Positions 27,459 through 39,738 of a stretch of DNA of 64,000 nt are shown piece after piece. Source of the DNA: Chrysoperla carnea (lineage: Eukaryota; Arthropoda; Insecta; Neuroptera; Chrysopidae); contig NC_058339.1 of assembly GCF_905475395.1 (NCBI RefSeq), positions 59,405,172 through 59,469,171 on the forward strand, in the 5' to 3' direction. The position numbers were made by a program, and so were the translations under genes. Under the pieces are notes generated by a model, which made no database searches, was not told where the DNA came from, and was given only the letters and a program-made list of their open reading frames with translations. The stretch's first letter is position 1. The number at the start of each line of letters is the position of its first letter.

Positions 27459-27602
27459 TTGATTCAATTTTCCCCTCCCCTCTTTTAGCTTGCATAAGTA
27501 GACCCCCAAAATAAAAAATACCGCTTTTGGGATTAAATTTATTTAGAAGGTCTGCTTTTGTAAGTTAAAAGAGGGGGGGAGGGGTTAAAAAATTGAATCA
27601 AT
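27459..27602. repeat. Inverted repeat with C-rich/G-rich arms
   Basis: TTGATTCAATTTT then CCCCTCCCCTCTTTTAGC (27459-27503) faces GAGGGGGGGAGGGG then TTAAAAAATTGAATCAA (27549-27602). Between them is a smaller CCCAAAA..TTTTGGG pairing. Related C-rich text (GCCCCTTCCCCCCAATGG) recurs near 27846. Confidence 0.7.
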
Positions 27603-27964
27603 ACAAGATCAGCAACTTTAAAAACTCCCTTACATGCCTTAAAAAGGCTTAAATTGAAAAAAAGATATTACTTATTTAGGTGTTCATTTTCATTTTGAAA
27701 GTCCTCCGAAAGAGGAAAGGGAGTAAATAAAGTTTATTAATAAAAATATCTTAAATTTTGAGTTACTTTAGCATTTTAAACTTGGTGACCATTTTAAAAT
27801 CCTAAAAAAGTTATTTTATTCTATTTTATTTATTTTAAGTTTTAAAGCCCCTTCCCCCCAATGGCGCGGGGATTAAAATTAAAAGTTCCGCTTTAAACCA
27901 TATAGCCTTATTCTAGCAAAACTGCAAGCCAATACACTCAGCAAAAAATTATTTCTATAGAAAA

Positions 27965-28222
27965 AGATTGGTTTATTGTACTAACTAACGTAAGCAATGA
28001 AAGTTAGTTTACGATCAAAATTTGACAAGCTTTGCTATTGGTATATGAAACCTAGAGCCAACTAACTAAACTAAGTAACGAAAGTTAGTTTACGATCAAA
28101 ATTTGACAAGCTTTGCTCTTGGTGTATGAAACCAAGAGCCAACTAATTAAAGTAAGTAACGAAAGTTAGTTTACGATCAAAATTTAACAAGCTTTGCTCT
28201 TGGTGTATGAAACCAAGAGCTA
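27965..28222 (+). repeat. 81-bp tandem repeat, three units, each with an internal hairpin
   Basis: AAGTTAGTTTACGATCAAAA starts at 28001, 28082 and 28163, an exact 81-bp period. Each unit carries CAAGCTTTGCT and a pairable GCTCTTGGT..ACCAAGAGC. Units 2 and 3 are more alike than unit 1. Confidence 0.9.
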
Positions 28223-28418
28223 TCTTATTACCCATACTGAAACTAATTATTTTTTTTAAAGATAATTATTGAATGAAATAACTTATATCCATACAGTGAC
28301 TGATAATGTGTCTTCCTGCCTTCGTACAGTATACATACCAATACCTAATAATCATAATAATAACATTGATCCATGTCTTAGTTGGCATATATTGGATACA
28401 AGAAAGAGCCCAACAATG

Positions 28419-28640
28419 CCGATGGATGGATGGATGGTACAAACCTAATACCTATATACAGTATTTTAGTGTTTCCATCAAATATAGCCGGATATTAATA
28501 TTTAAGTAGTTTGGTTGTATGATGTTTTAGTTAAAGGCGATGCTTTGCGTGTCGATGATAATTTATTATATTTCGTGTTTGGAATAAACAAAATGAAGCA
28601 ATGAATGTATTTATGGATGGATGGATGAATGCTTGTGGAT
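28419..28640 (+). repeat. GATG microsatellite tracts
   Basis: (GATG)n runs occur at about 28419-28437 and 28613-28631. No other feature is seen here. Confidence 0.7.
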
Positions 28641-28909
28641 GAATTGTTAACTTTCTGATAAAAAGCTATTATATTCGCCCCGAAAATCAAAATCAATAAT
28701 TTAATTATCTTTGTATTTCATTGAACTTATTCAAGATCAATAAGGTGGAGTTACCATTTTGGAATATTACTTTGATTACGTTTAGCCCTTATATAATTGA
28801 TTCCAGTACCGGAAATCAAACTTGAAGCTCCTGGTTGAAAGCCTATTAAGGACAAGCTCAGTGTTTTAAGACGGCTGAATTTCTGATATACCATTCCTTA
28901 TTGTATTTA

Positions 28910-29064
28910 CAGTGGTGGATACCCCACCCCCCCCTCCTTTGCGTACTGATTATTAATATGTCATTTTAAATCATTTAATTTCAAAATAAATGTTTAAAAA
29001 TCATAAAATTGAAGAAGGTGATAAAATAACATCCCCCCTGGACGAAATCCTGGGTCCGCCACTG
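28910..29064. mobile_element. hAT-like MITE, 155 bp, with 8-bp target duplication
   Basis: Ends CAGTGGTGGATACCCC... and ...CCTGGGTCCGCCACTG are inverted repeats of hAT type (CAGTGGCGGA...). Flanks TGTATTTA (28902-28909) and TGAATTTA (29065-29072) agree at 7 of 8 bases, the length typical of hAT duplications. Inside are C-rich runs and AT-rich filler with no ORF. Confidence 0.88.
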
Positions 29065-29072
29065 TGAATTTA

Positions 29073-30430
29073 AATGGGAATGCGACTGCGTTAATTATAG
29101 ATCAACGCTGGCTACGGGCAATTTCAGCAACATAATTTCTGTCTGTTGAATTAAAATTAAAATTTAGTTTTATAATTAAATTTAAATTATTTATCAACTT
29201 AATCATAATAAAATTACAGCCAGACTAAAATAATTTGAAAATGTTTCTTTTATTAAAATAATATATGGCGCGATGTTGGCAACAGTAAAACTATCTGGCA
29301 ATTATAATTTACATTGCTTAAAGAATATGAAAAATTATTTTCTAGAAATGATTTTAAAATTCGAATTTTACACTCGTAAAAGCAGATTTTTCACGTACTC
29401 TATCTATACCAAATTTCAATAAACCATTATGTTAAATATCTCTCATGCAATAAACATTGTAGAGAGGCCTTATCACTGACTATATTATTGAATACTCTTC
29501 GCAGTCGCCTTTCAAGGCGTTTTTTTTTTCATCTATTTCGCAAACCATCATATTATCAATGAAAATAATAAATTATCAGAAAGATTTTTATATTGTCCCT
29601 AACAATCTATTCCACCACGACTTATATCTATAGTTTATGTGTATAGACTCCATATATTATTGATTCACATCGGCAGAAGCACTTTTCTGTCTGTTTTTTT
29701 TTTAAATAATACTATACATGTAATGATCAATAGCTTCTGAAAATTATTCTTTTTTATACCTACTGGTTACTGTAATATTCATGATCTTGTATTTCCAAAA
29801 TATTATTTTTATGCTCGTCGCATATAGGTATATTTTATGGCATACTAGAATCTATTACTATTATCTTGAATTTACTATGAATGCTGCAGGTGACTGCGAA
29901 GGATAATACAAAACGGTGATATGAGTTACAGCTACTGTTGAAATATTCCAATATTTATGAGGATAACTTTCAAAAGTTATCGAAATATTTCAATTTCAAA
30001 GAAGAGAACTTTTTATAAGAGGAACTATCAAAGAAATATCTTAAAGAATAATATGAAGTGGTATAATGCATTTTGTTCCAAATTCGCCAATATTAATGAA
30101 GATGGGCGAGTAAAAAATCAAGCTCGAAGTGTAATTATTATCTCTTAAAATCTTTTCGATTCTAATCTCAAAAAAAACCCGCTTAATCGTGAATGCACGC
30201 AATATTTAAATTTGTTGGGTCAAAATTATGGCATGTACAGATCATGTAAATTGAAGACAAAAAATTCTTCTTAATTTTTTGAAATTTTCTTAATATGATT
30301 ATTTTCTATGGTATCGCTTGTTGAAGAAAAGAAAGTCTTATATAAAGAAAATTCTCAAAAGAAGAAGATTAAGTAAAAACGGGACAGAGCGGTAGATAGT
30401 GAATAAATTTGGTAGCCCTACATAAATAAT
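29073..30430. other. AT-rich non-coding DNA
   Basis: No protein-like ORF, RNA gene or repeat recognised. Confidence 0.5.
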
Positions 30431-31129
30431 GGTCCAGTGCACTTATGTAAATCGTAGAGCGGTGGCCCAAAAGTTTTGACACTAGATTTTTTTATTCATT
30501 CATTCATTCAGGGGGTTGTTTATAGACCTTGTATCAGATTTTGCGTATTCGGGATCTTCGAAAATGACTTTTTTTACTTTTGGTGCATATCTTGCGTTAA
30601 TTCATTCAAGTTTGGTGATTTTGATCTCGTTGTACTTGCCTGCGTTTTATCTTTAAACACATTTATTGCAAAGTGAAAGTACACGCTTATAACATGTTTC
30701 TAACCTAATTTTCAGCCTCACGGATAAACACTGCTGTTTACGAAAAAATGTTTTAAACAAATGCTGTTTATTTTTTTATAAGAAACATTTTTTACATTTA
30801 AACTTTTGTTTTTCCTCTGACGGTTTAAAAAATGGGTTCTATGATGAGTTCTAAACTCACGAAAGTAATTTTGACTTTGAGCAAGAATAACTTTTTTCTA
30901 TTAATCGTAGAATGTACTTTAAAATAAATGGGTTTGAAGATAAAACGTAGGCAAGTCCAACGACTTCAAAATCATCTATTTGAATAAAAAGAAAGACAGA
31001 TATGGGTCAAAAGGTAAAAAAAATATCATTTTTCATGATGGTGGCGAAAGAGTCAGATTTAAGGTCTCCAAACAAATCCCTATTGAAAAATCTAGTGACA
31101 AAACTTTAAGCTCGTAAGTGCACTGGACT
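30431..31129. mobile_element. ~700-bp element with GGTCCAGTGCACTTA ends
   Basis: GGTCCAGTGCACTTA (30431) and TAAGTGCACTGGAC (ending ~31128) are inverted. After a short insertion complementarity resumes: AAAGTTTTGACACTAGATTTT on the left against GAAAAATCTAGTGACAAAACTTT on the right. The interior has no transposase reading. The superfamily is not recognised, and no clean target duplication is visible. Confidence 0.75.
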
Positions 31130-33490
31130 ATTTTTTTAAGAATCAACTGTATATATACACATGTACGTATCTTCATGCACTCATTTCAGAATTATTCTTT
31201 TAATTAATGAAGGTATTTATTTATTATATAAATTTATTTCACAATTCACTTGTCATGTTATTTTTGTATCAAAACCATTATTAATTAGTATTTTATTAAG
31301 TTTAATCTTGTAGTAAAAACAAGGTGTTAATTTAATTGACATATTATGTGTTGTCAATGCTGCTCACAAAATTTTATTCAATAATTTGTTAATATCTAGA
31401 TATTTTTAAGCTGAAAACATATTTAAAAGAAAATATTTTTTTTTAATGTGAAATACGGTAGATGCCTGATATCAAATTTGCTATATAACGCATTATAATG
31501 TAAAACTAGATTTGATACGATGAAAAAATTAAAATTGATTAAAAAACGAAGAAGATATAAGCATTCAAAGATTTTTGCCTATCTTCTTTTAGCAAAACAA
31601 AGTATTACATGTATCTCTATAGTGATATCGGACAATGACGTAACTAACCTATATCTTCCTCTTTGGTCTATTAGGAATTTTAAACGTTCATATTTTGCGT
31701 ACTACTAAAAATTTTCAAAAACCAACTTCACTTTTCTGACCGTGCAGGGAGAATTCTTCACCTGAAGTGGTAAAAAAATTTAGTCAACATGCCTATTCTG
31801 ATGCTTTGGGATAGAGAAGTTTCCAATTTTGAAAACGCTTAAAAACTAAGCTTAAAAAAGGTTTTTAAATTCAGTAAATTTTTTAATTTAGTTTTCACTT
31901 TCCAACGTTTCGAAAGGATAACCTAACCTACTGGTTTCCAATAAAATTATTACTTAATTGACCTAAACATTAAATTAATTATATTCTATACTTAATTTTC
32001 TAGTTAGTTAACGATGGAAAAAAAGTAATTTGCTCCAAAAATGAAAGTAGGAAACGAAAAACCTTTACACAAATATACAATATCTGAATCAGGGCAGAGA
32101 TCTAAATCAAAATCTTGTAAATTTGTTCATCTATCTCATTGGTGGGATGAGGTTTTAGAGATATAAGTATGCAAATAAGGAATGAGATTTTGATGATTTG
32201 AAGAGCTGTCTGAACTATAAAATTTTAAAATTATTCTCAAACATTCCATAACTTAAAAATCTGCATCTGTTACTAAATTCAAGATCTTATAAAAGCACTT
32301 TGACTACTTTTATTTTAAGGCCCACGCGAGTAACATCATCAGCTAAACTTATTTTCAGCCCAAAGTTATTTAAGCAAGTATTAAAGGTATAAACGTATTT
32401 AAGGTACATTATAGAAACATGAATTCGTACATTTTTTATAAAAACTAATAATTACATACCTACTGCTAAAAATGTAATAAGACGCTTGGCGCGAGTTGCA
32501 TCTCGTGCTGAATCGAATTCAGTTTTCAAAAATATAATCATATAGTAACTTGTACCCTTTATTGATATTTAAGAACGTTTATACAGATTTTTATACTGCC
32601 TAATTTTAAATTAAACTCTATGAATTGCAAGCATAAACTAACTTAGGCAAATGTTCTATTGACTAGTAATATGGTTAGATTAGGTGAGGTTATAGAGGCT
32701 GAGTGCACCTCCTTCATGCATATAACATGCATTACACCAGAATTTTGTCAACTTCGATTCCAAATGGCAGACTTTTGTATTGCATTAAATTTCGATTTTT
32801 TTGTTTTTATTTATTTAAAATGAGCTAAGAAATTAGGCGGGAAATCAAAATTTATTTAAAATATCTCGAAATATTACTAATTAAATGTACCCACGTGTGC
32901 TGCCAATTGGTAGAAGTAATGCAAGATTAATATCACCCAAGATAAAGATTATGATTTTAAGAAAAACTATAATAATTCTATAGGGTGTATTTTTTTTTGG
33001 TTATAAACAAAACTGTTTTTACATTAATTATTCAATGTATATTTATCTTCAAGCTTGTGAGAGTAGTTAGAAACTTTATTTTCCCCCGAACGAAATATCC
33101 TGCCTATTGAAATATTGGAACTATCGCATTGAAAAAAGTTTTTTTCTATACGATATACAGCCTTTCACAAAATCAGGGGTCCACCATACACTACTCTGGC
33201 AATTGGAACACTGTTACCTAAAATGTGGGAACATTGGAATATGGAACACTGTCGGATCTAATTGTTTTTCTACTTTTTATTCAACTTATTAGAATTAGAA
33301 TGATGAAAAACTTTAATAATAATTTTTCACAATGAAAATTTGTTGTTGTGTATTATAGCGCCCCATTTTACCTAACCTCCAACTGTCTACTAACGTACGG
33401 CCATTTCATTTTTAATGTCAAATTATGACATTACAAATGGCACGCTTTTCGAAAACGGTGTTCTTATTGGAACATGCTTTATAATTTGTA
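31130..33490. other. AT-rich non-coding DNA
   Basis: Includes 31715-31850, loosely similar to text near 43310-43390, but no definable element. Confidence 0.45.
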
Positions 33491-33874
33491 CGCGTCCAGT
33501 GAAGCGGGTCGGACAATGTTGTTATCTGTATAAAAGAAAACTGACTGTCTGGCATATCGGCAAGGTCTTGAGGCTAGGATCGTAAAAGTCTGCATGTGGG
33601 TTTTTCTTTGACACTGTTGGCTGTAGGTAAGCACTCAAGACGAATTTAAAAAAAATTAAAACTCTTAAGGTGGTGAAAAAGATGATGAAAAACTACTTAA
33701 TTGGCGTTAAAAATAAAATTCACGTACTTATAGAAAACTACATTATGAGCGAGAGTAACATGGGCTGTTTTCAAAAAAATTAGGGTTCCACACCAAAAAA
33801 ACTAAAACCAACAAAAAAAGGATAAGTGACGACAAATGAAGTGAAGGTTATATCACAATAATCTTTGTATTTAA

Positions 33875-33925
33875 AATTGAAGTTGCCCAGTGAAGCGAGT
33901 GGTTAACAGCTAGTACGACATTTAA
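33875..33925 (+). repeat. Dispersed repeat end, CCAGTGAAGCG...AACAGCTAGTA
   Basis: TTGCCCAGTGAAGCGAGTGG then TTAACAGCTAGTA resembles a widespread insect element end (GCGGGTAACAGCTAGT). Related text occurs at 33496 and 43650. The CTAGT end would suit a Helitron-type terminus, but no hairpin or partner end is proven. Confidence 0.5.
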
Positions 33926-35424
33926 TTGTCAGCTTGTAAATAGACTTGAATAGAAATAAAGTTTTATTTTTGGTTTGATTTTAATTATCTTTATTTCAAT
34001 ACAAATGCTATCCAGTAAAAAGCAATGCTTTCTCTGCCCAGAAACTATAGGATGATTCAAGGTACATTGGACTCTAGATACCAGAACACTTATCCAGTAT
34101 AAATTTGATCATAAATAAATCCATAAATTCATTGAATTATTGCGCATTATAACATTTTTTTCTAAATAATACAATAATGTTCGAGGATATATCTTCATTA
34201 ATAATTAATTTTAAAGAGAAAAAGATTAAAATAATAAAAAGAAGGAAGGTTTTTATGTAGATATGTGGTTGTTTCTTTTTTGTATTTTTTTTTTTGTAAT
34301 TTTTTTAAGACTTAAGAAAAAAAATTCTTATAAATACATAATACAATATTTATTATATAAAATGATTCTCTGCACGACATCCGTGCCTCAGGGTATTGAG
34401 ACGAATCGAATTAACGTCATCTTCTACTACAGTTGTCGATAAACACATATACATTTATATACACATATATACGTTTCCATTTTATATTTATCGATAAATA
34501 TTGAATACCTATATTATAAAATAGACATACATAGATCGGGTGAATTTAATAGAAAAAATTTAATGTCAGAGATTGTTTTCCATTCCTTCAGCGGAATGCA
34601 AAATTTTGTGCGGGTGAGGGTGCTACGTAGCATGAAAAATTTATATTTCAACGTTTTTCTTTATAAAGCAACAAGCGACTTTTGAATGAAATATTTTTCT
34701 ATAAATTTAATAAATTTGGAGGTTAAATATTTTCAAATCAAAATTTTTTTTTCTTTTATAAAGAATAATGTTCTAATATAAGTCTGGAAATTTTTTTTGC
34801 AGAAATAACTTAGTTACGAATCTAAACTAGTTTTTAGCTCCAGCGTTATCTAACCCCTTAGACTGACTAAAATTTCCTCTTTAGAAAGTATCTTTATTTT
34901 AAGTTTTTAAAAGAGCTAAACTATTTTCTACCACTACATTTTTTCTGTTATATTCGCCCGATCTAACAACCCAACAACCATTACATCGATTCAATCTAAA
35001 CAAGTTCAAGTTATAATGCGTATGCATATGTATAGGTAAGTTGGAAGCTGCTATTGATTTTTTAGGATGCCGTATGAATGTAAACCGAAAAATACATCTC
35101 ACATAACTAAATAGACCAACAAAGTTACTCATAAAAACAAAAAAACATTGGATATTTTTGATGAAAAGAACAGTTTTTATTTATTATAAGTTTTGAACTT
35201 TGTTACTTAAAACTTTTTGCCGTTTTCTACTTTTCTACGAAAAAAGGTCAAGTTCCAGAATTTCCCAGATAATTTATTGCTTTAATGAGTATTATTTTTA
35301 AACTTTACTGCATTAGAGTAGTCACTTTAAGCTTAATTGAAAGTTTGCAATCGGTGGCTTTTGGAGTTAAGCTATCTTTCATATAATGAAAATACGATCC
35401 TAATTAAAGAGAATTGAAAAAAAT
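33926..35424. other. AT-rich non-coding DNA
   Basis: No supportable gene or repeat. The minus frame 34899-35132 lacks any recognisable motif. Confidence 0.45.
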
Positions 35425-35492
35425 ACACTCGCACCAAGACTCTAATCCGAATCTCTTGGATTCATGCCAAGCGCCTTATCCAACTGGGCTAT
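35425..35492 (-). repeat. tRNA-like sequence (copy 1 of a divergent pair)
   Basis: Minus strand: TAGCCCAGTTGGATAAGGCG (box A/D-arm), CTTGG-CATGAAT-CCAAG (anticodon-like arm), then GGATTAGAGTCT where box B should be GGTTCGANTCC. The acceptor stem does not close. Probably a SINE head or tRNA pseudogene. Confidence 0.55.
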
Positions 35493-35775
35493 ATAGCTTG
35501 TAAACAAAAACATAAATAATAAAAAAATTAATCGTTGACTTACAAATAAAAATAAAAATTCGATAAGTTGAACTCTGTGTTTAAAGCTTGTCCAATTGGA
35601 AAGGCATTTGGCATTAATCTAAGAGATACGGGTTCTATTCCTGGTGCCAAATAATTGTCTTTGTCTTTATAGTTTACGCCATTGTATCATAAATAAACAT
35701 GAATTAGAATCTTACAGACTTTGACGTTTAAAAATTGTATGCAAGCTAGTAAACAAAAACATAAATAATAACAAA
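35491..35775 (+). repeat. Direct repeat flanking the tRNA-like unit
   Basis: AGCTTGTAAACAAAAACATA at 35496 and AGCTAGTAAACAAAAACATA near 35744, each followed by AATAATA(A/C)AAAA, bracket copy 2. They could be duplicated tails of one element family. Confidence 0.5.
35585..35652 (+). repeat. tRNA-like sequence (copy 2 of a divergent pair)
   Basis: TTGTCCAATTGGAAAGGC, then TTTGGCATTAATCTAAGAGA, then GGGTTCTATTCC (good box B) and GGTGCC. It aligns along its length with copy 1 on the opposite strand. Confidence 0.55.
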
Positions 35776-37321
35776 ATACCATCGTTTCAAAAAAATTCCG
35801 AGTAGGAATTGTGTTTCAAAAACAGTAAACCCCGCATAAGATAAATTTGTTTGTACAATATAACTTTAGTACATTGAACCAACTGAATCGATATCGATTG
35901 ATATATTTCATGTATTCATAAAATGTGTAAGATATTTTATTTATAATATTATTTCATTTATAAGTATTATATATGTATAGTTAGTTAGTTAAGATAGTTG
36001 TTGGATGGGTACTTCATTACGTAATTTAGTAGCTAAATTTTATGTACATTCAGTAATGAATAATTATTATTAAAATGAAATATTAATAATCATTTTAATA
36101 ATAATATGAATGTTTAATAAATATATTTATAATTTTCTAATGTTCGTTCTCTCTTAAAACATAACTTGTATGTTATATGTCTATAAAATTATTAAATATG
36201 TATGTCTATAATAAACAGTAGTCATATTAAAACAATAATGAATTTGATTTGAGTTACATGTAAAGGCTATTAAGGTGTTTCTAACAACGTGAGAGAGAAC
36301 GCGAAATCTTAAAAAGAGGAAAGTACATTTCACTAAATATTAGTTGTATTAGCGAAGTAAATTGCTCATCAAGCTATTTAGGCTCAAAGCAATCCTAATT
36401 TGTTTATTTACATATACAGTTTTGTTTGTAAAGTTACTTTTATAGCTAAAATGTTCAAAATTGTCTATATATTATTGCTTCCTATCCTTTAGATAGTTAA
36501 ATATCTACAACTTTAAAAATTTATAGCAGCTAGAGATAGAAAAGTTTGGTGTTGAAAAGTACATCTTTAGAATTTTTCGAACAAATCTATACTTTCAGTC
36601 GCATGTGGCTAGAAATACCTAAAGAGAGGAGGCCGAGGCAAGATGAGGACAGAGGCAAAATGGTAAATAAGCTTCTGAATCTGATTCACGAACCCGATGC
36701 TTTCACTATACGTTAGGGATGCCAAAGTCAGAACTTACTATGACTCACAGAAACAAAAATTCCATTTGATTGGATTTTTAAAATATTGTTGAAAGAGTTC
36801 TTTTTGTGAATGAAATAAAGTAAGTATCCATGCAACTGCCATAGTTATGCCATTAACTTGATGCTGTAGTATCAAGGTTATAAAATCTTGGATCCATTAA
36901 AAACTATGTCAGTTGGGGCAAAATGGAATGCCTACATTTTGGGTTATTACATTCCGAATCATAAATGGAACCGAAAATTGGATAATCAGCAGCGTATGAT
37001 ATATTTGAAAGCACAGTTCTTAAGCTTAATTTGATTTCTGGAATGATGACTTTAAAGCTAGTGTATTGTATACTCACTATTAGCTTTATAAAATTGGATA
37101 TTTCACATCGAAGCAGTCGGATCATACTATAAAAGTTAAGTATATTTATCGTTCATGATTATGGTGGCAGCGGAGTAAATAGATAGTGAATTATTTCTAA
37201 CCAAATGGTGGAAGCTTCAGAAACTCAAGAAAGCGTATAGCATTCATGTGGATAACTCCGTGAATTACAGCTTTTACATAACTTGATAAAAACCTATGTA
37301 TAACAAATATATCAGCTTAAA
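35776..37321. other. AT-rich non-coding DNA
   Basis: Nothing recognised; the minus frame 36904-37125 has no known motif. Confidence 0.45.
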
Positions 37322-37323
37322 TA

Positions 37324-37622
37324 CAGTAAAGTCTCGATAATCGAGGCAAACCAGAGATGTTCTGATTGCTGGGATTCTATGGTAAAATTCATGATAAGTA
37401 AAATAAAACATTGTAAAAACTATGTAGGACGACAATTGATTAGTCAATTAAGCGGAAGTGTGATGCTATTGTGTTTTTAGAATTATAACAATCAATCATA
37501 TTAGATGTATATACAAAAAACAATATCATAAACTGCGTTGTGGAAAGTGCAGGAGGACGGAAAGTGTTCTAAATACTGGACGATTTCGATTATCGAGTAT
37601 TTCGACTATCAAGAGTCAACTA
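37324..37622. mobile_element. pogo/Tigger-like MITE, 299 bp, TA target duplication
   Basis: Left end CAGTAAAGTCTCGATAATCGA and right end (reverse complement) TAGTTGACTCTTGATAGTCGA agree at 15 of 21 bases. TA dinucleotides flank both ends (37322-37323, 37623-37624). The 'CAGT-x-x-A-x-TCTCGATAATCGA' form is typical of pogo/Tigger ends in the Tc1/mariner group. No transposase remains. Confidence 0.78.
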
Positions 37623-37624
37623 TA

Positions 37625-39738
37625 CATAATACTCGATATCGAATGTTAAAATATACAACATATATTTCTCACTATAAAAGCAGAAAATAATAAACCAACT
37701 AAAATAAATAATAAAATCTAATACAAATTATCATTTTTAAGATAATAGATTTTATTAATATAATCTTTTTTTTTTTAACTTCTGAATATAATAGATATTG
37801 TTTTTTTTTTTGTGTTTGTTGTCTAGATACAAATAAAAAACAAAAAAATAATAATATCTGTATTTTTAATACAACACATTAAAATGACCATTAAAAAAAA
37901 TACAAAAAGGAATTTTAATTAGTAGAACATTATTATAAAATATATGTAACAATATTCTAATAATACACAAGACAGTAATCTTCTGGCTTCACCATCCTCT
38001 AGGGCATTATTATCAACATACATAACATCAATTCTAACATTTCTGAATATATATGGTAGGTATAAAATACATTATACATATAACCAGGTGTAACAAAATT
38101 TTCGAAACCCAAATTAATGCGAGAACCATACATTTTACGAAAACATACTAAGGCAAAATAAGTTTAGCTTTATTAAATGCATTTCATAATGGACATAGAA
38201 GAATACTTTAAACTAGAAAGTTATCCCTGTCGCTATATATTATAAATGTAAAAGTAAGGATGTTTGTTTGTTTGTTACGCTTTCACGCAAAAGCTAATAA
38301 ATGAATTCGAATGAAACTTAACAATAATATATCTCAAACATCAAAATAACCCATGAGCTATAATTTATTTTAAAAAAAATTTTTTTTTAATAAAAAAAAT
38401 TGATTTAATCTGACATTTAAAAATAGTAAATGTAAAACAATTCCTGGTCATCTTCTCTGCTAGGCTCAATGAATTATGACTAATTTCTTTTTAAAAAATC
38501 TGGCACTTTTTGTTTTATCTACCACGTAGCGCGCCAACACTTTGTTTATTATTTATCCCTCAAAATTTCTAAATACTATAAAAATTCGTTTCAAACTAAC
38601 TCTATAATCTGAACGCTTCGCCCATCCTAAAATCGTTTAATTTTTTTATTTTCGAATTATCGAAGTCCTGTAACTGTTTTCTTTTTCGTTCCCTTTTTTA
38701 CTTAAGGGTAAAGTATCAACAAAGGTTACCTACGTACTCAAACTTTTAGGTCGATTTAACAATAATCAACATTATTCCAGCCCAGGACAAGAAGATCTGA
38801 GTAAATGTATCAAGTTTTAATCTCGACACAAGAGGTTTTTGGTTGCTGAGGCTCTCATGTATACGAATCAGTCGATAGATTCCAAGTAAAAATTCGCGGA
38901 CCCTTACAGGACGACTTGGGGAATTACTTACTATCATATTTAAGGCTCAGCAGACTGTAACCATGATCATCAGTAAATCAAATGGCCAGCTCTCTAACTA
39001 TATTTTCACATATACATAACTCCTTTCCAAATCTGCTTTTAAAGTATATAATAAACTATTTTCAACTTGTTTTGAAACACTTTGTAGTATTCTTATACAT
39101 AAGCCTATACTTATTTAATAGTCCATGTGGTGACTGACTGGTTGGTTATTGGCTTTTTTTTAAATCCTCCTCATCAGCATATTGAATCAGCTACTGTGTT
39201 TAGTTTTAACTAATAACAGCATGTAGTCAATATTATTATTATATATTAAAATCAAAAGACGTTACAAAAATAATAATCGAATACCAAATTGAGACAATGC
39301 GATGTGATACTCTGGCTTTTATTGACTTCTTCTTTAGCTAATTTTCTGTTAGGCAATATATATTTTTTTTTAACTCTAGAATAAAAACGTAAATTAAGGG
39401 ATTAAAAACAATATTTATTTCGAGAAAAATTTTTAAATAGAATAATATTTATATATATGGAACACCCGTCGAGAAATCAATAACTCCTTATTTAGATCAA
39501 AACTTTTTATCTATGTATCAGGCAATTTTAACAGAAAAATTGAATGACGGAATACGGTCTACCATTTTTTATACTCATAATAAGCACTGTTCGTAATGTG
39601 GAAAACGAAATTTTATGTGGTGGTAAGAATCGAATAATGCTGGGGACTCATGTTCGTAACTAGTGAGAGATAGAGGAAAATTGTTTTGTAACATTATTCT
39701 TTATTAACAAAAAACAATTTTTATCAGAAACGTTAATC
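37625..39738. other. AT-rich non-coding DNA
   Basis: Apart from the dispersed repeat at 38228-38345, no feature recognised. Confidence 0.45.
38228..38345 (+). repeat. Dispersed insect repeat, 'GTTTGTTTGTTACGCTTTCACGC' type
   Basis: TATATATTATAAATG then GGATGTTTGTTTGTTTGTTA and CGCTTTCACGCAAAAGC match a recurrent opening segment of repeats seen in many insect genomes. Only about 120 bp is recognisable. Confidence 0.5.

Noticed and set aside
27965..28222. CRISPR-like array
   Set aside because: The 81-bp units are contiguous with no unique spacers, and the host is a eukaryote; it is a minisatellite.
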